Below, piece by piece: positions 11,571-23,255 of a stretch of DNA of 64,000 nucleotides (positions are counted from its first letter, which is position 1; each line of letters starts with the position of its first letter). Origin of the DNA: Elymus sibiricus (lineage: Eukaryota; Streptophyta; Magnoliopsida; Poales; Poaceae); the NCBI GenBank assembly GCA_039707655.1, contig CM077665.1, positions 442,989,531 to 443,053,530 on the forward strand, in the 5' to 3' direction. The position numbers and the translations under genes are program-made. Under the pieces are notes generated by a model. That model was given only the letters and a program-made list of their open reading frames with translations, ran no database searches and was not told the origin of the DNA.

Positions 11571-13727
11571 ACTAGGGACAGAGCTGCTTCTAGAGAGGAG
11601 GCCAAGCTGGCGCCACTAGAAGTAGACTCGAAGACTCCATTGTATGACAGTTGCGATCCCGAGGTGACCCACTTGAGTTTCACGCTCGAACTTCTAAAGA
11701 CGAAGGCCAAAAACAAATGGATAGAAGCAAGCCTCGATGAGCATTTGAAGCATCTACATAATAAAGTTCTTCCCATGGGGAACATGTGTCCTACTAGTCT
11801 CGAGGAGGCCAAGAAAATTGTTTGCCCTCTTGATCTGCCGCACATTAGATACCACACATGCCTCAACGATTGCATCATTTATCGGGAGGAGCATGCGGAA
11901 AAAACTAGTTGTCCAGTGTGCAATGCTTCTCGATACAAGAAGGCCGGAAAGAAAGCTCCTCAGAAAGTTGTATGGTACTTTCCGATCACTCCCGTCTGCA
12001 GCGGTATTTCGTAGATCCTAAGGAAGCAAAGCTCTTGTGCTCGCATGCGGAGAGGAAGAAGACCGACGATGGAGATGATCCGAAGCTGAGACACTTCGCA
12101 GATGCTAGGCAGTGGAGAGCATTCAATGAGGAATATCGATTTTTTCCAGAAGATGCAAGGAACATCATGCTTGGCGCGAGTACAGATGGCATGAATCCGT
12201 TTGGAAACCAAAACACCAACCACAGCACATGGCCCGTCTTTGTATGGATGTACAACCTCCCCCCATGGAAGTGAATGAAGACAAAGTACATACACATGAG
12301 CATGCTGATTCAAGGGCCGAAACAACCGGGAAATGATATTAACCTGTATCTGGGGCTACTGGAATAGGAGCTACACACGTTATGGAAATCACCGGTAAAA
12401 CATGGGATGACAGCGCAGGAGATTATTTCTATATGAGAGCTGTGCTGATGACGACGGTGCATGACTATCTCGGTTACGGGTATGTCTCAGGCCAGGTGTG
12501 CCAAGGATACTGCGGATGCACGAGATGCATGGATGATACAACGTCTCGGCAGCTTACATTAACGAAAGACGGCGGGTCTGGGAAAATCGTGTACATGGGG
12601 CATCATAGATGGCTCGAGAAGGATGACCCGTGGAGAAAACGTGGAGATCTATTCAATGGTTTGGCTGAGCATCGAGGACCTCCACGTAAGAGGAGTGGCG
12701 CCGAATTCAACGAGCTGTTGAAAAATTGGGAACAGTGCCCCGCGTTGGGAAAGATGAAAAAGGCGCCGGACCCGCTGCTGAAGGTATGGAAGACGAGGTC
12801 TGTTTTCTGGGACTTGGAGTACTGGCCCAAACTTGACACGCCTCATTGCCTTGATCAAATGCATATCACGAAGAATGTCCTTGAGAGCTTTCTTGCAACA
12901 GTGATGAACATGCCGGATAAGACAAAGGATGGGCCGAAGGCAAGAAGAGACATGGAAGATTTGAACATCAGAGCAGATCTCCACATGCCGCCCCGTAAAA
13001 AGTCGACGGAGGAGACAGATACGGAGACGAAGGCGGGGGAAAGGGGCAGAAAAGTCAACAAGAAGGAGGAGAATTATTGCCCCCCTTCTTGGTTCACCTT
13101 AAGTCCGAAGGAGATCAATCAATTCTTCAAGTGCCTTACCAGAATCAAAGTTAGTTCTGGTTACAGTGGGAAGATAAGCAGATTTCTAGACACCAAAAAG
13201 AAAAGGTTCAGCGGGATGAAGTCTCATGACTGTCATGTGATGATGACGCAGGTACTCCCTGTTGCCATTAGAGGGATAATGGACAAGCACGTCCGTGTCA
13301 TGCTTACTGGTCTCTGTAACTCCTTCGACGTTATCTTACGAAAGTCCATCAGTGTGAAGCAGCTCCGAAGGCTACAGGAAGAGATCATTATCATACTATG
13401 TGAGCTTGAGATGTATTTCCCGCCCGCGTTATTTGATGTCATGGTGCATCTCTGTGTCCACATCGTGGACGACATCATCGACCTCGGGCCGACATTCCTT
13501 CACGGCATGATGCCGTTCGAGAGGATGAATGGGGTCATCAAATGATTCGTTCGTAACATGTCCTGTCCCGATGGGAGAATCGTCTAGGGGTATCTGACCC
13601 AAGAGTGCATCTCCTTTTGCGAGAATTATCTATGCATCGGAGACCCTGTTGTTGGTTTGCCCGTCAAGAAGCACCATCGGAGGCTCGGAGGAGAAGGTCA
13701 CAACAATGGCCGGAGGGAATTGCACGT
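11571..13727 (+). pseudogene. Inner CACTA TNP2 transposase, N-terminal and central part
   Basis: Encodes the catalytic transposase of a CACTA element, which would bind and cut the ends in the nucleus. In order: the end of the N-terminal region (DSKTPLYDSCD), zinc-finger-like Cys pairs (CLNDCIIYREE, CPVC), WYFPI, DPKEAKLL, NPFGNQNTNHSTWPVF, then Transposase_21 (GDYFYMRAVLMTTVHDYLG), HCLDQMHITKNVLES (the conserved D-x-MH-x-x-KN motif near 12850), GMKSHDCHVMMTQVLPVAIR and the start of DUF4218 (PPALFDVMVHL, GPTFLHGMMPFERMNG). Breaks: a frame change near 11985, stops at 12272, near 12366, at 13543-13545 (probable CGA to TGA) and near 13586. The N-terminus is lost at the retroelement junction. It is then split at 13727 by a solo LTR and resumes at 15307. 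Confidence 0.9.
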
Positions 13728-15301
13728 TGACGTGGCTTGAGACCGCGTTCGTATTTCCCCAAAGAGGAAGGGATGATGCAGCACAGCGATGGTAAGTATT
13801 TCCCTCAGTTATGAAACCAAGGTATCGAACCAGTAGGAGGATCACCCCCACTACGTAAACAACACCTGCACACTAAGAACAAATACTTGCAACACGACGC
13901 GAAAGAGAGGTTGACAATCTCTCTACGGTAAAAAGATAGATTAGGTAGTGATAGATTGGAGAGATAGATCTCTCAGGAACACAAAATAAAAGAAGCAAAT
14001 AAAAAGTGCAGCAATGTATTTTTGGGTTTTTGGAATGATAGATCTGAAAACAAAAGCGGCAAAAAGATAGATCGGAAAGCAATATGTTGGAAAAGTAGAC
14101 CCGGGGGCCGTAGGTTTCACTAGTGGCTTCTCTCATGAGTATAGCACACGGTGGGTGAACAAATTACTGTTGGGCAATTGATAGAAGATCAAATAATCAT
14201 GACGATATCCAAGGTGATGATCATTATATAGGCATATGTCCAAGATTAGTAGACCGAAACGTTTCTGCATCTACCACTATTACTCCACACATCGACCGCT
14301 ATCTAGCATGTATCTTGTGTATTAAGTTCATGGAAAAACGGAGTAATGCAATAAGAATGGTGACATGATGTAGACAAGATCTATTCATGTAGGAATAGAC
14401 CCCATCTTGTTATCCTTAAAAGCAACGATACATGCGTGCCTCGCTGCCCCTTTTGTCACTGGGAAATGACACCACAAGATCGAACCCATCACAAAGCACC
14501 TCTTCCCATGGCAAGAAAAATCGATCTAGTTGGCCTAACTAAACCAAAGATTCTAAGAAGAAATATGAGGCTATAAGTAATAATGCATATAAGAGATCAA
14601 AGAAGACTAAAATAATATTCATGGATAGAAACTGATCATGAACTCAAAATTCATCGGATCCCAACAAACACACCGCAAAAGTTTACATCAAATAGATCTC
14701 CAAGAGACCATTGTATTGAGAATCAAAAGAGAGAGAGGAAGCCATCTAGCTACTGCCTACGGACCCGTAGGTCTATGGTGGACTACTCACGCATCATCGG
14801 AGAGGCACCTATGAAGAAGATGAACCCCTCCGTGATGGTGTTAGATTGGATCTCGAGGTTCTAGAACTTGCGGCGGCTGGATGTGCTTTTCGTCGACTCC
14901 CTTAGGGTTTTCTGAATATTTTGGCATTTATAGGCATCAGAGGTAGTGGAGAGGGGTCCCAAGGAGGGCCCAACCCATCAGGGCGCGCCCGGGGCCTCTG
15001 GCACGTCCTTTTGGGTTGTGGTCTCCTCGACCCTCCCCTCTGGCACTTCTTTGGCCCATTGGATGTCTTCTGGCCCAAAAATAATCGCCAAAAAGTTTCG
15101 TCGCGATTGGACTCCGTTTGGTATTGATATTCTGCAAAGTAAAAAACAAGCAAAAACAACAACTGGCACTTTGGCACTATGTCAATAGGTTAGTCCCAAA
15201 AAATGATATAAAGTTGCTAAAAAATGATTGTAAAACATCCAAGAATGATAATATAACAGCATGGAACAAACAAAAATTATAGATACGTTGGAGACATATC
15301 A
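13728..15301 (-). mobile_element. Solo LTR, minus strand, TSD CACGT
   Basis: On the minus strand it runs from TGATATGTCTCCAACG (15301) to CAAGCCACGTCA (13728), 1,574 bp. CACGT flanks both sides (13723-13727 and 15302-15306). Same family as 2403-3982 and the LTRs of 4774-11570. It interrupts the DUF4218 region of TNP2 between residues reading RELHV and NYSGRW. Confidence 0.94.
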
Positions 15302-15306
15302 CACGT

Positions 15307-16107
15307 GAACTACTCGGGTCGATGGAACGACTTTGACAGGGCTAACTTAGTAGTGCTACGACACCTAGATGCGGTAGAAGATTATGTGACACTGCACAAA
15401 GAAACCAAAGCAAAGAAGTACCGTGATCAGGGGATGCGCAAGACGGACGCCGAAGTTACTGTAGAGCACAACTCCACTTTATTGTGTTGGTTCAAAGAGC
15501 AAGTTCTTATTAATCCCCGGAAGAGGGTAGTGCGGACGGATTGCTCATATACGCCTTAACACATGGCCCCGTGCCCAACCTTGCGACCTATCTGGCATAC
15601 GATATCAACGGGTACACGTTCTACACGGAGGCCAAAGACATGAACAGTGATTACCAGAACTCAGGGGTGACGATTGAATGCATGACCGATGCCAACGGCA
15701 CAACTAAAAGATTCTACGGAAGGGTCGAAGAGATCTGGGAGCTTGACTACGCTGGACTGCACGATGCGACGATGTTTCGTGTCAGATGGGCTAAGGCCGT
15801 CGTAAGAGAAAACAAGTATTTCACTACCATGTCTATACCCGACGCGAAGAGCGCTACCGTGAACATTAACATCATCGCCAAAACTGAGCCATGGGTACAT
15901 GCTAAGCACGTGACACAATGCTTCTTCATAACCGACCCGACCAATCCCAGCCGTGTTGTCGTGAGGAGAGGCAAAAGGAGCATCCTCGGAATGGATGGAG
16001 TCGCCAACGAGGAAGACTACGACCAATACGGCAACCCGATGAGGGAAGATGACGATGATGATGAAGCATACATCAAAAGAAGAATCATGAGTACATTACG
16101 TAAGTAA
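15307..16107 (+). pseudogene. Inner CACTA TNP2, DUF4218 end and DUF4216 domain
   Basis: Direct continuation of the TNP2 gene after the solo LTR. First comes NYSGRWNDFDRANLVVLRHL and a lysine-rich linker (15307-15540), then a second frame from about 15541 with the DUF4216 pattern: NGYTFYTEAKD, then FYGRVEEIWELDYAG, FRVRWAKAV, the AKHVTQCFFITDP segment, VVRRGKRSILGMDGV, and a tail with an acidic run (EDDDDDE). The stop is at 16105-16107. A stop or frame change lies at the junction near 15557. These domains routinely follow Transposase_21 in plant CACTA transposases; their exact biochemical role is unknown. Confidence 0.85.
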
Positions 16108-16511
16108 GATTGTACTCCATGGTTCCGGAAGAGTCACAACGAGGGGTTCAATTATTCGACAATGAACAAGAAAGGAAAGAAGCTCAATGTGAAACGTCGT
16201 CGACGCAGATGAGAAACCATCATTTATATATATATGTATCTATTTTGTGAACACACTTAAGTAACCGTTATTGGTCAAATGATGTATACATCGTATCCCC
16301 TTCAATTACCACCATGGTTCCGGTGATATTCGCGCAGTGTGGGAGGAGACGTTCTCTTCGACTGCGTGCGAGGCCGTCGGGAGAAAAACAAAAACAAAAA
16401 CAAAAAGGAGAAAGAAAATGAAAAGAAATAAAAAAGAAAAAGAAAAGTAAACAGAAAAGGAAAGGAAAATAATAAAAAGAAAAGAAAACAGGGAAAGAAA
16501 ATATAAGAGTT
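16108..16511 (+). other. Downstream region of inner TNP2 and purine-rich tract
   Basis: Short 3' untranslated sequence is followed by a GC-richer segment (16300-16380) and a purine-rich, A-dominated tract at about 16381-16510. Just before the hairpins it reads agggaaagaaaatataagagttagcagtagcg. This can be aligned by eye with the true left end at 2212-2250 (agggaaaagcttatagg...tagtagtagca), as if a degenerate CACTA terminus lay near 16486. No gene seen. Confidence 0.5.
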
Positions 16512-16587
16512 AGCAGTAGCGCGGGATTTGTACAAGCGCTATAGCTAAGTTAGCTATAGCGCTGGGTCTTAATCCCACGCTACTGCT
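16512..16587. repeat. Long hairpin (inverted repeat), first of two
   Basis: The left arm AGCAGTAGCGCGGGATT...GCGCTATAGCTAA pairs with the right arm TTAGCTATAGCGC...AATCCCACGCTACTGCT. The arms are about 38 bases with a few mismatches and almost no loop. The units are the subterminal-repeat motif of this CACTA family. Confidence 0.85.
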
Positions 16588-16623
16588 ATGCGTATTTTTA
16601 GAATTAAAAAAAATGGAACAGTT

Positions 16624-16697
16624 AGCAGTAGCGCTGGGTACAGACCCACCCAATAGCTAAGTTACCTATAGCGCGGTCTGTACGCAGCGCTACTGCT
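16624..16697. repeat. Long hairpin (inverted repeat), second of two
   Basis: AGCAGTAGCGCTGGGTACAG... pairs with ...CTGTACGCAGCGCTACTGCT around a centre near 16660. The arms are about 36 bases with several mismatches. Same motif as the first hairpin. Confidence 0.8.
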
Positions 16698-17764
16698 ATT
16701 TTGATTTACCCCCTCGCACCCGCCCTCCTCCCCCAAAATTCCCCATTCCTCCCACGCCCCCTTGCTCCCTCCTCCGATGACCCCGCCACCCTCTGCCACC
16801 GCTCTGGCCTCCTCCTCATCTGCGACGCCGCCGCTCCGGCCTCCTCATCTGCGTCGCCGCTCCGACCTCCTCCTCGTCCGCGCCGCCGCCACTCCGGTCT
16901 CCTCGTCTGCGCCGCCGCCGCTCCGGCCTCCTCCTCCTCCAGCATCCTCTTCTGCTTTCCTTCAGGTACCGACTGGCCGACCCCCCCACCTCCCCCTCTC
17001 TCTGTCAACTAGGTTCTAGGGTTCTTTACTAAATTCAGTTTTGTTTTTGCTCTTTCTAGATTTTAGTGTTCCTTCGGCTGCATGTGGAACCATGTCAAAT
17101 ATAGCATTTTCGTTCACTCTTCGTCTAGGGCACGACATATGCTTCCACATAAGCAGTTGCTTGTTGGAATTTTTTGTTCAACGGACGGCAGGATTTTCAC
17201 TAAAGTATAATATAGTCCCAAATCATGATTCACGCGTCGCAGGTAGACGCGAGGGGGTCGCTTCTTTGTGGCTGCATGCTTCTTTGTATATTGGACAGAG
17301 ATTGAAACGGCAACGGGACAGGAAGAATATTTTTTCGGGGAATTATTGCTACTTAGTAATAGAAGATAGTAGGTGTAGAAATGAAAATGAAAAAGATTGA
17401 TGTTATATGATGTATGTCATTGAGGTTCATTTGCATATTCCATTATTATGGATATGATTAATGTTGGTTGAATGGACAATTGTCCAAGAATATCCGAGTG
17501 GCCTATGTTTTGCCGGAGTGTTGATTCATTTCCGTTCCGGCAAATTTCAAGCACTCCATATGTCCACTTTTTAGCAAAGGTCATGCCGAAAATTTCCATG
17601 AATTTCGGCATGAGTTGTGCTAGAAACTAGGACATATCGAGTGCCCGGGATTTCCAGAAGGGTAATGAATCAACATTCTGACAAAACATAGGCCCTTTTT
17701 TTCTTCATTATTCATTTTATTCGGTCTAGAATTAAATTAGCATACTTAATTAATCGTAGGAAAC
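16698..17764 (+). other. Leader region of the second inner-CACTA gene
   Basis: A C/T-rich stretch (16708-17005) corresponds in position and composition to 4141-4340. It is followed by an AT-richer part with a block at 17510-17580 (tgccggagtgttgattcatt and onward) resembling 4695-4765. The run of short frames in the C-rich part is composition only. The AT-rich part probably contains a leader intron; AG at 17758-17759 (taatcgtagg) just before the ATG at 17765 is a candidate acceptor. Confidence 0.55.
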
Positions 17765-18795
17765 ATGTCTAGCCACGAGGAAGCCGGGGGTTCTGGGGTT
17801 CTGGTAACCCCGAAGAAGACCCCATCGACACAGCAAATCATTATTTCAAATAGCTTGACGAACACCGGTTGCGGGTGCAGGGTGGCAGTAGCACCAACCC
17901 CGACACCTACAACGGCACCGGGACCAACACCACCCCCGAGACCGGCAACGATGCTGGCGAAGCCGGTAAAGGACCGAAGCCGAAGAGGGCACGAAAACCA
18001 AACGAGCTCGGCATCGGAAAAATTGTGGTCACGGCGATGCACCCTGTTAAATTAGAGCCAATGGCGCCGGAGGAAGCATGCGTGTGCTACGGCAATCAAC
18101 TAGGATGCATCCTCGGGCAAACCGCCAACATCAACGATGAAAAGTTAAGGAAGATACCACATATGGAGCACATATTCCTAACGAAGTTGCACAATAGGTT
18201 CCTGTTCCCTGGCCGGAATGAAAGCAAACTTCCGTGGCAGGACGAACCCATGAGAAAGATAAACAACAAGGCGATGGGGACGTTCAGCAACAGCTTTGAC
18301 GCCTAGAAAGTAAGGGTGAAAAAAGCGATTGCGAAGAATGAACCGTGGTCCAAGATTCATGCCGACAATCCGACACTAAAGGAAGAGGACTTTGAAAAAT
18401 TCAAGGAGACTTGCGCTAAAGAAGAAGTCAAGGAAAAGTCGGAGTAAACGAAGGCGCTCCAGGCTAGGAACACGCCTCCCTACCGCCTCGGAAGCCGTGG
18501 TTACGAGGGTAAGAGGCACGTATGGGCCAAGGAGGACGGCCAACGTGAAAGTCACGGAATCCCAGACCCCTTGGCGGAGTTCACCGAGCCGCAGGAGCAT
18601 GACTTCATCAGGGACCGGTACAAGTGGGACCCCGTCAATAAGATCTTTTACACGGACCCGAACACGAGGGAGTTCATGAGACTACTGGTAATTGTTATAT
18701 TAAAACCTTATATTAGCTTCTAATCAATTCGACTACAAGTTTTGTCACATTTGTAAACTATCCACGTTACTTTTGCAGAAAGAGTAGCACCAAAA
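17765..18795 (+). pseudogene. Inner CACTA second gene, Transposase_24-like (Ptta/En/Spm) part
   Basis: An ATG at 17765 opens MSSHEEAGGSGVLVTPKK. A change of frame near 17870 leads to a frame with the basic linker KGPKPKRARKPNELG and then PVKLEPMAPEEACVCYGN-LGCILGQTANIN, followed by HMEHIFLTKLHNRFLFPG. After a TAG at 18304-18306 it continues VRVKKAIAKNEPWSKIH and, after another stop near 18445 and a frame change, NTPPYRLGSRGYEGKRHVWA and RDRYKWDPVNKIFYTDPN, ending near 18690 before an intron (donor near 18688, acceptor CAG near 18778). The RLGSRGY-GK...WDP...FYTDP pattern is that of Transposase_24 family proteins encoded by the second gene of plant CACTA elements, thought to bind the transposon ends. 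Several stops make it a pseudogene. Confidence 0.8.
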
Positions 18796-20127
18796 GGGGA
18801 CCGAAAGCGACGAGTCGTCTCAGTCATCGGCGAGGCCCAAGTGGGACACCCCTTTCAACCGGGCCCTAAACATACTGAAAAGAGTCTCGGGGGACAAACC
18901 ACCGTCGTATGGACGTGTGCACGGTGCCGGAGATGGCGCTTCATGGATGACGTGCTACCACGAGAAGCCGGAGGAAAAAAGGCAGAGACGGATGCTTACT
19001 CAACACACCATCGACGAGAAGGTCACGCTTGCGGTCGATAAGACCAAAGCTGAGACCAAATAAGAGTTGGTCAAAGTAGTCGATGCAGCGGTCAGTGCAA
19101 CGGTAGCTGTCGTCAAGGCTGACGTCGCATCTTCCATTAGCAGCTTGATTCCGGCAGTTATCGATTGGACGAAGAAAAATCTAGATAAAGGGCCAGCGGA
19201 CTTTCCCCTTCCCAGCTACGCCGGGAGCAATTCGGTGAACATTGCACCACTAGCACCTGCTCACGCAACCGCACATGCTCCCGTACCTGGTCCCGCTCCT
19301 GTTCATAGCAGCCTGTCCTCCGTCTCTAGCGTGCTCGGCGGGGCTTCGTCCTTGGCTGAGCTCGATGCCCTCACGGTAATTACGTGTCACAACCTCTTCA
19401 CCAGCATATCTATAGTCTTCCATTTCAGTTGCCTTTCGGATGTCTGACGTCACAGACATGTCTTCGTAGGCCGACGAAACCCCGTGCACCATACTGTATG
19501 ACATTAACGGCCAGAAGGTGGACGTGGGAAAGGCAATGATCGTGAAGCCGAAGGACCGCATGTTGCACAACCGACAGATGCCCGATGGCGTCTTCAAGGT
19601 TTGCGTGGCTAGTGTCAAAGCAGGCTTCATGGATTTGCCTCCTCCGGTACCACTCGAGGAAGACAACGAGACCCCTAAATGGATTGTCGCATGGAAGAGT
19701 TGGTTCTTGCCTTGGCCGAAGACTCTTCATCGTGTGGAGGCGCCCGGGAGCACACCAACGACAACGCCTCAACAAGGTATGAACACGAGCCCACCTACCC
19801 AATTACCTGCACCTGTCGTGCCGGGTGAGCCCCCATTAGTGCCTGATGACGTCGCCCCCGTCGAAGAAGCAAATGCCGATGATGTCATGGAGGAGGATGA
19901 TGATGACCCTCTCAAGTATATCAATACCGGCTATGACGATGGAGGATTGATGGCTCGGAACTATGACTCAGGCTATGAGCGTGGAGATGACTTGATGTTG
20001 CCTGATTTGCTAGAGCCGGAACGTCCTAAGGATGATTGCAAGAAGTCTCTCTTCATGCGATCCTCGCAGGATACGCCTCCAAATGTCGCCTCTACCCAGC
20101 AACAACAATGCGAGGGACGTGCACTGC
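18796..20127 (+). pseudogene. Inner CACTA second gene, middle part up to gypsy A
   Basis: Continues the previous entry after its intron. Readable blocks are SDESSQSSARPK-WDTPFNRALNI-like text near 18810-18870, then KSWFLPWPKTLHRVEAPG in the frame from 19518, and an acidic region DVMEEDDDDPLKYINTGYDDGG near 19887-19945. The frame runs MDVGKAMIVKPKDR (19518) toward CEGRALL and is open until the gypsy element. It is cut at 20127 by element A; the downstream continuation (PP-AKKKRKRPDRKG) is at 32651. A linker rich in Pro and Ala (19240-19370) separates the blocks. I recognise the acidic NTGYDDGG block as typical of this gene but know no named domain for it. Confidence 0.65.
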
Positions 20128-20579
20128 TGTGACACCCCTGGATTTGATGCTGTGACACACTGGGGGCGGCAGTCAGGGAAGGTATGGTGGGCTCACTACT
20201 GCTGTGACACCCCTGGATTTGATGCTACACTGATCAATGTAATTAAGCTACAGTGATGGCCAATATTAGGCTAATGCTTTTGCTAATCCAAGTTTGATCA
20301 CCGTTGAAATTGGTCCCTAATTCAATTTCAATCGCAATTAAAAAAATCATCAAAAAGTGGATTTAAAAGTTGTGCGAACCTGAAAATAAAAATGTTGGAT
20401 GGGTTGCAAATATTCCCTAAGATATTATAAAATTGAAACCGGCATTTTTAAATTAATTTAGTGCCCCAAAATGATTTAAAACTAACGCTGTGTTATATTA
20501 AAAAAAAACTTCTCGAGCCGAATCCGGCCGGCCCAGCTGGCTCCTATAAGGAGCCAGGGGCGACCAACCCTAGCGCCGC

Positions 20580-20985
20580 CCCGTCGCCCGAACCCCCCTG
20601 CTCCCTCCCGCCCCCCCCCCCGCCGCCGCCACCCGAATCGGGCCCGAGCCGGCCGGCCCCCATTCCCCCCCCCCCGGCGACGGCCGGCGCTGGCTCGAGC
20701 CGGCCCTGCCCGTTCGCCCCCTCCGCCGAAGCCTAGACGGCCCCGACCAGCGGCCCCGGCCGTCCCCCCCCGCCGACGCCTGATCGGCCCCGACCGGCCC
20801 GGCCGCTCCGCCGTTCGCCCCCCCCGGCGGACGGATCCGGCCGCCCCCGCGCCCGCGTCGCCCGTCGCCGCCTCCGTCCGCTCCCGTCGCCGCGTCGGGC
20901 GTGCTTCCCCGCGCCGGCGCTCGCCGCCGGACTCCGTCGAGCCTCGCCGCCCCCGCCCCCCTACAGCACCGGTTGCAGCTGCTGC
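20580..20985. other. Extremely GC-rich block in the 5' LTR of gypsy A
   Basis: About 400 bp of C-runs and CCGCCG/CCGGCC motifs. The counterpart in the 3' LTR is at 29520-29965. Open frames here are low-complexity and not called. Confidence 0.7.
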
Positions 20986-20989
20986 TGCC

Positions 20990-21146
20990 TGTGCGTGCGT
21001 GCGTGCGTGCGTGTGTGTATGTGTATGTGTATGTGTATGTATGTATGTGTGTATGTATGTATGTATGTATGTACGTATGTATGTATGTATGCATGTATGT
21101 ATGTATGTATGCATGTATGCATGTATGTATGTATGTATGTATGTGT
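20990..21146. repeat. GTGC/GTGTAT/GTAT microsatellite in the 5' LTR of gypsy A
   Basis: GTGC, then GTGTAT, then GTAT units for about 150 bp. The 3' LTR has the matching microsatellite at 29968-30114 with a different unit composition, so it was present before insertion and has drifted since. Confidence 0.9.
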
Positions 21147-23241
21147 GGGGTTGTTTCAATGACATGCGGGGCCCACGCCCTAAAACGAAATTTAAATAAT
21201 AAAAATGTTTTTATAAATAAATAAATAATAAGTAATATTATTAATTAATTAATTAATTATATTAATTAATTAGTTAAATAGTAATTATTACTGTTTTGGA
21301 TAATTCGGATTTATTAATTAATGAATTTCCGAATATTAATAAAACTTTAAAAATTAATATAAAATAAACCGGAAGTCAGATGAAAAAGCTTTGTACATGA
21401 AAGTTGCTCAGAATAATCCCACGAATCCGGATAAGCTATCCGTTCGTCTGTCACCTGCCCCTGGCGTTAGATTCATCTGTCCGAAAAATGCCCCGGACCC
21501 GGGAAATATCGTCAGATATTCTCCCGCTTCGTCTGCTACGTGTAGTAATGCGTTAGTGCATGCCTAGCTCTGCATATTGCCATGTCATGCATCGTGATTG
21601 CATCTGTGCTTTATATTTATTTTTTCTTCCCCCCTCTTCTTACCGGTAGAGCCCGAGACTGACGCTGCTGCCGGGTATGACTACGACGTTGACGATCAGC
21701 CTTTTTCCGCAGAGCAGCAAGGCAAGCAACCCCCCCTTGAGCATTCCGATATCGCCCATCATTCTTCCCCCTCTTTCTTGCATTAGATTTTGCTACTGTA
21801 TTAGTTAGCTCCTATTCTGATGCATAGCCTATTTTTGATAAACTGCTATTATACCTGCTGTTATATCAACTGCTTAGTATAGGTTGATCAATGAATCCCC
21901 AGTGACCCCTAAGTCCCAGTTGCCCCTGCTTCTTCATCGACGACTCGACGACTCGAAGACTCGAAGACTCGGTCAACCGACCGACAAGCCAGGCCCCTCA
22001 CATTCCCCGCACACCCCTTAGTTGTACTACTCTACAGAGCTACTATCGAGTACCGAGGGTGACACCTCGTGATGTACTCATGATGCTAACTCTGTAGTCT
22101 AGCTAGTCGGTCGTGGTTATCGAGGGTGATTCCTCCTTCACCACTCCGACGTGGTTATCAGCCGAAGCTCTTCGGACGTCAGCAATGGAGCGGCGCGCGC
22201 CCGAGTGGCCTGGACGGCACAGTTCTTGGATTAGAGTGTGCTAGGGCTGACCTTGGCCGCGTACGCATCGTGCAGGAGTGCAAAGGGCAAGTGGGCCCAC
22301 GACCCCTGTGCGCTTAGGATTTAGACCGGCGGGCTGGCCTCTCTGTTGAGTCTAGGTGGGGCGACGACGTGTTGCTATCCCGAGGCCAGGCATTACCCAG
22401 GAAAGTGTGTCTGGCCGGAGGTGATCAAGCGTGTTGGAAATGCGGTGCACCCCTGCAGGGATGAATAAACTAAAATTGTGCTTTGACCTACTACAACTAA
22501 AATTGTGCTTTAAATTGAAATGAATGTTGGCTCCGAGATTGCTTCCCCGTAGGGAGTCGAGGGAGAATCTCTGGGCGTGGTTACTTAATAAAATTTGCTA
22601 CAATAATATTGCTATATATGAGATACCCGTCTACTCTCTTCTAATGCTGCAAGATGCTAGTCTTCGATAGGACTGGGCCCTTCCCCCTATTCTTGCTTTC
22701 TGCGGTCAGTCCAAATATAACCCCCTTCCCTTGATAATGATGCATACTTAGCATAGTTCTGATGTCAGTCTTGCAAGTACTTTGGATGAGTACTCACCGC
22801 TGCTTTGCTTTCTCTTTCCCCCCCTCGATATGATTTCTGCGTTCAGACGATGGAGCCTAGGAGATGGAGTACGCCGGAGACGACTACTACACCACCGCCG
22901 GAGCTTACTACTACATGGAGGCTGCCCCCGACCAGCAGTAGGATAGGAGGTTCCCAGGCAGGAGGCCTCGCCTCTTTCGATCCGTTGTTATGTTTGTGCT
23001 AGACTTCTCAAGGCAAAACTTGTTTAACTTATGTCTGTACTCAGATATTATTTGCTTCCGCTGACTCGTGTTTGTCGAGCTTTGTATTCGAGCCCTCGAG
23101 GCCCCTGGCTTGTAATATGAAGTTGTATGACTTTATTTTGTGTCTAGTGTTGTGTTGTGATATCAATCAGTGAGAACCTAATCTTGGCCGTACGCATTGC
23201 GTGAATGATTAGAGTACGGTCGAAATTGGGGGCGTCACAAG

Positions 23242-23255
23242 TTGGCATCAGAGCC
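23242..23255 (+). promoter_or_regulatory. Primer-binding site of gypsy A
   Basis: TTGGCATCAGAGCC begins two bases after the LTR. It resembles the TGGTATCAGAGC site complementary to initiator Met-tRNA, with one substitution. Confidence 0.75.

Larger units (their letters stand above)
20128..23239 (+). repeat. 5' LTR of gypsy A, with a duplicated start
   Basis: The first ~23 bases of the LTR appear twice, at 20128 and 20203, and each copy is preceded by ACTGC. The 75 bp between are a local duplication or a botched insertion product. Compared with the 3' LTR this copy lacks about 390 bp at 22142 and about 60 bp near 22470. Confidence 0.88.

Noticed and set aside
20482..21165. 227-codon minus-strand frame with His-Thr/Tyr repeats
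   Set aside because: Translation of the LTR microsatellite and GC-rich block; the same artefact occurs in the other LTR.
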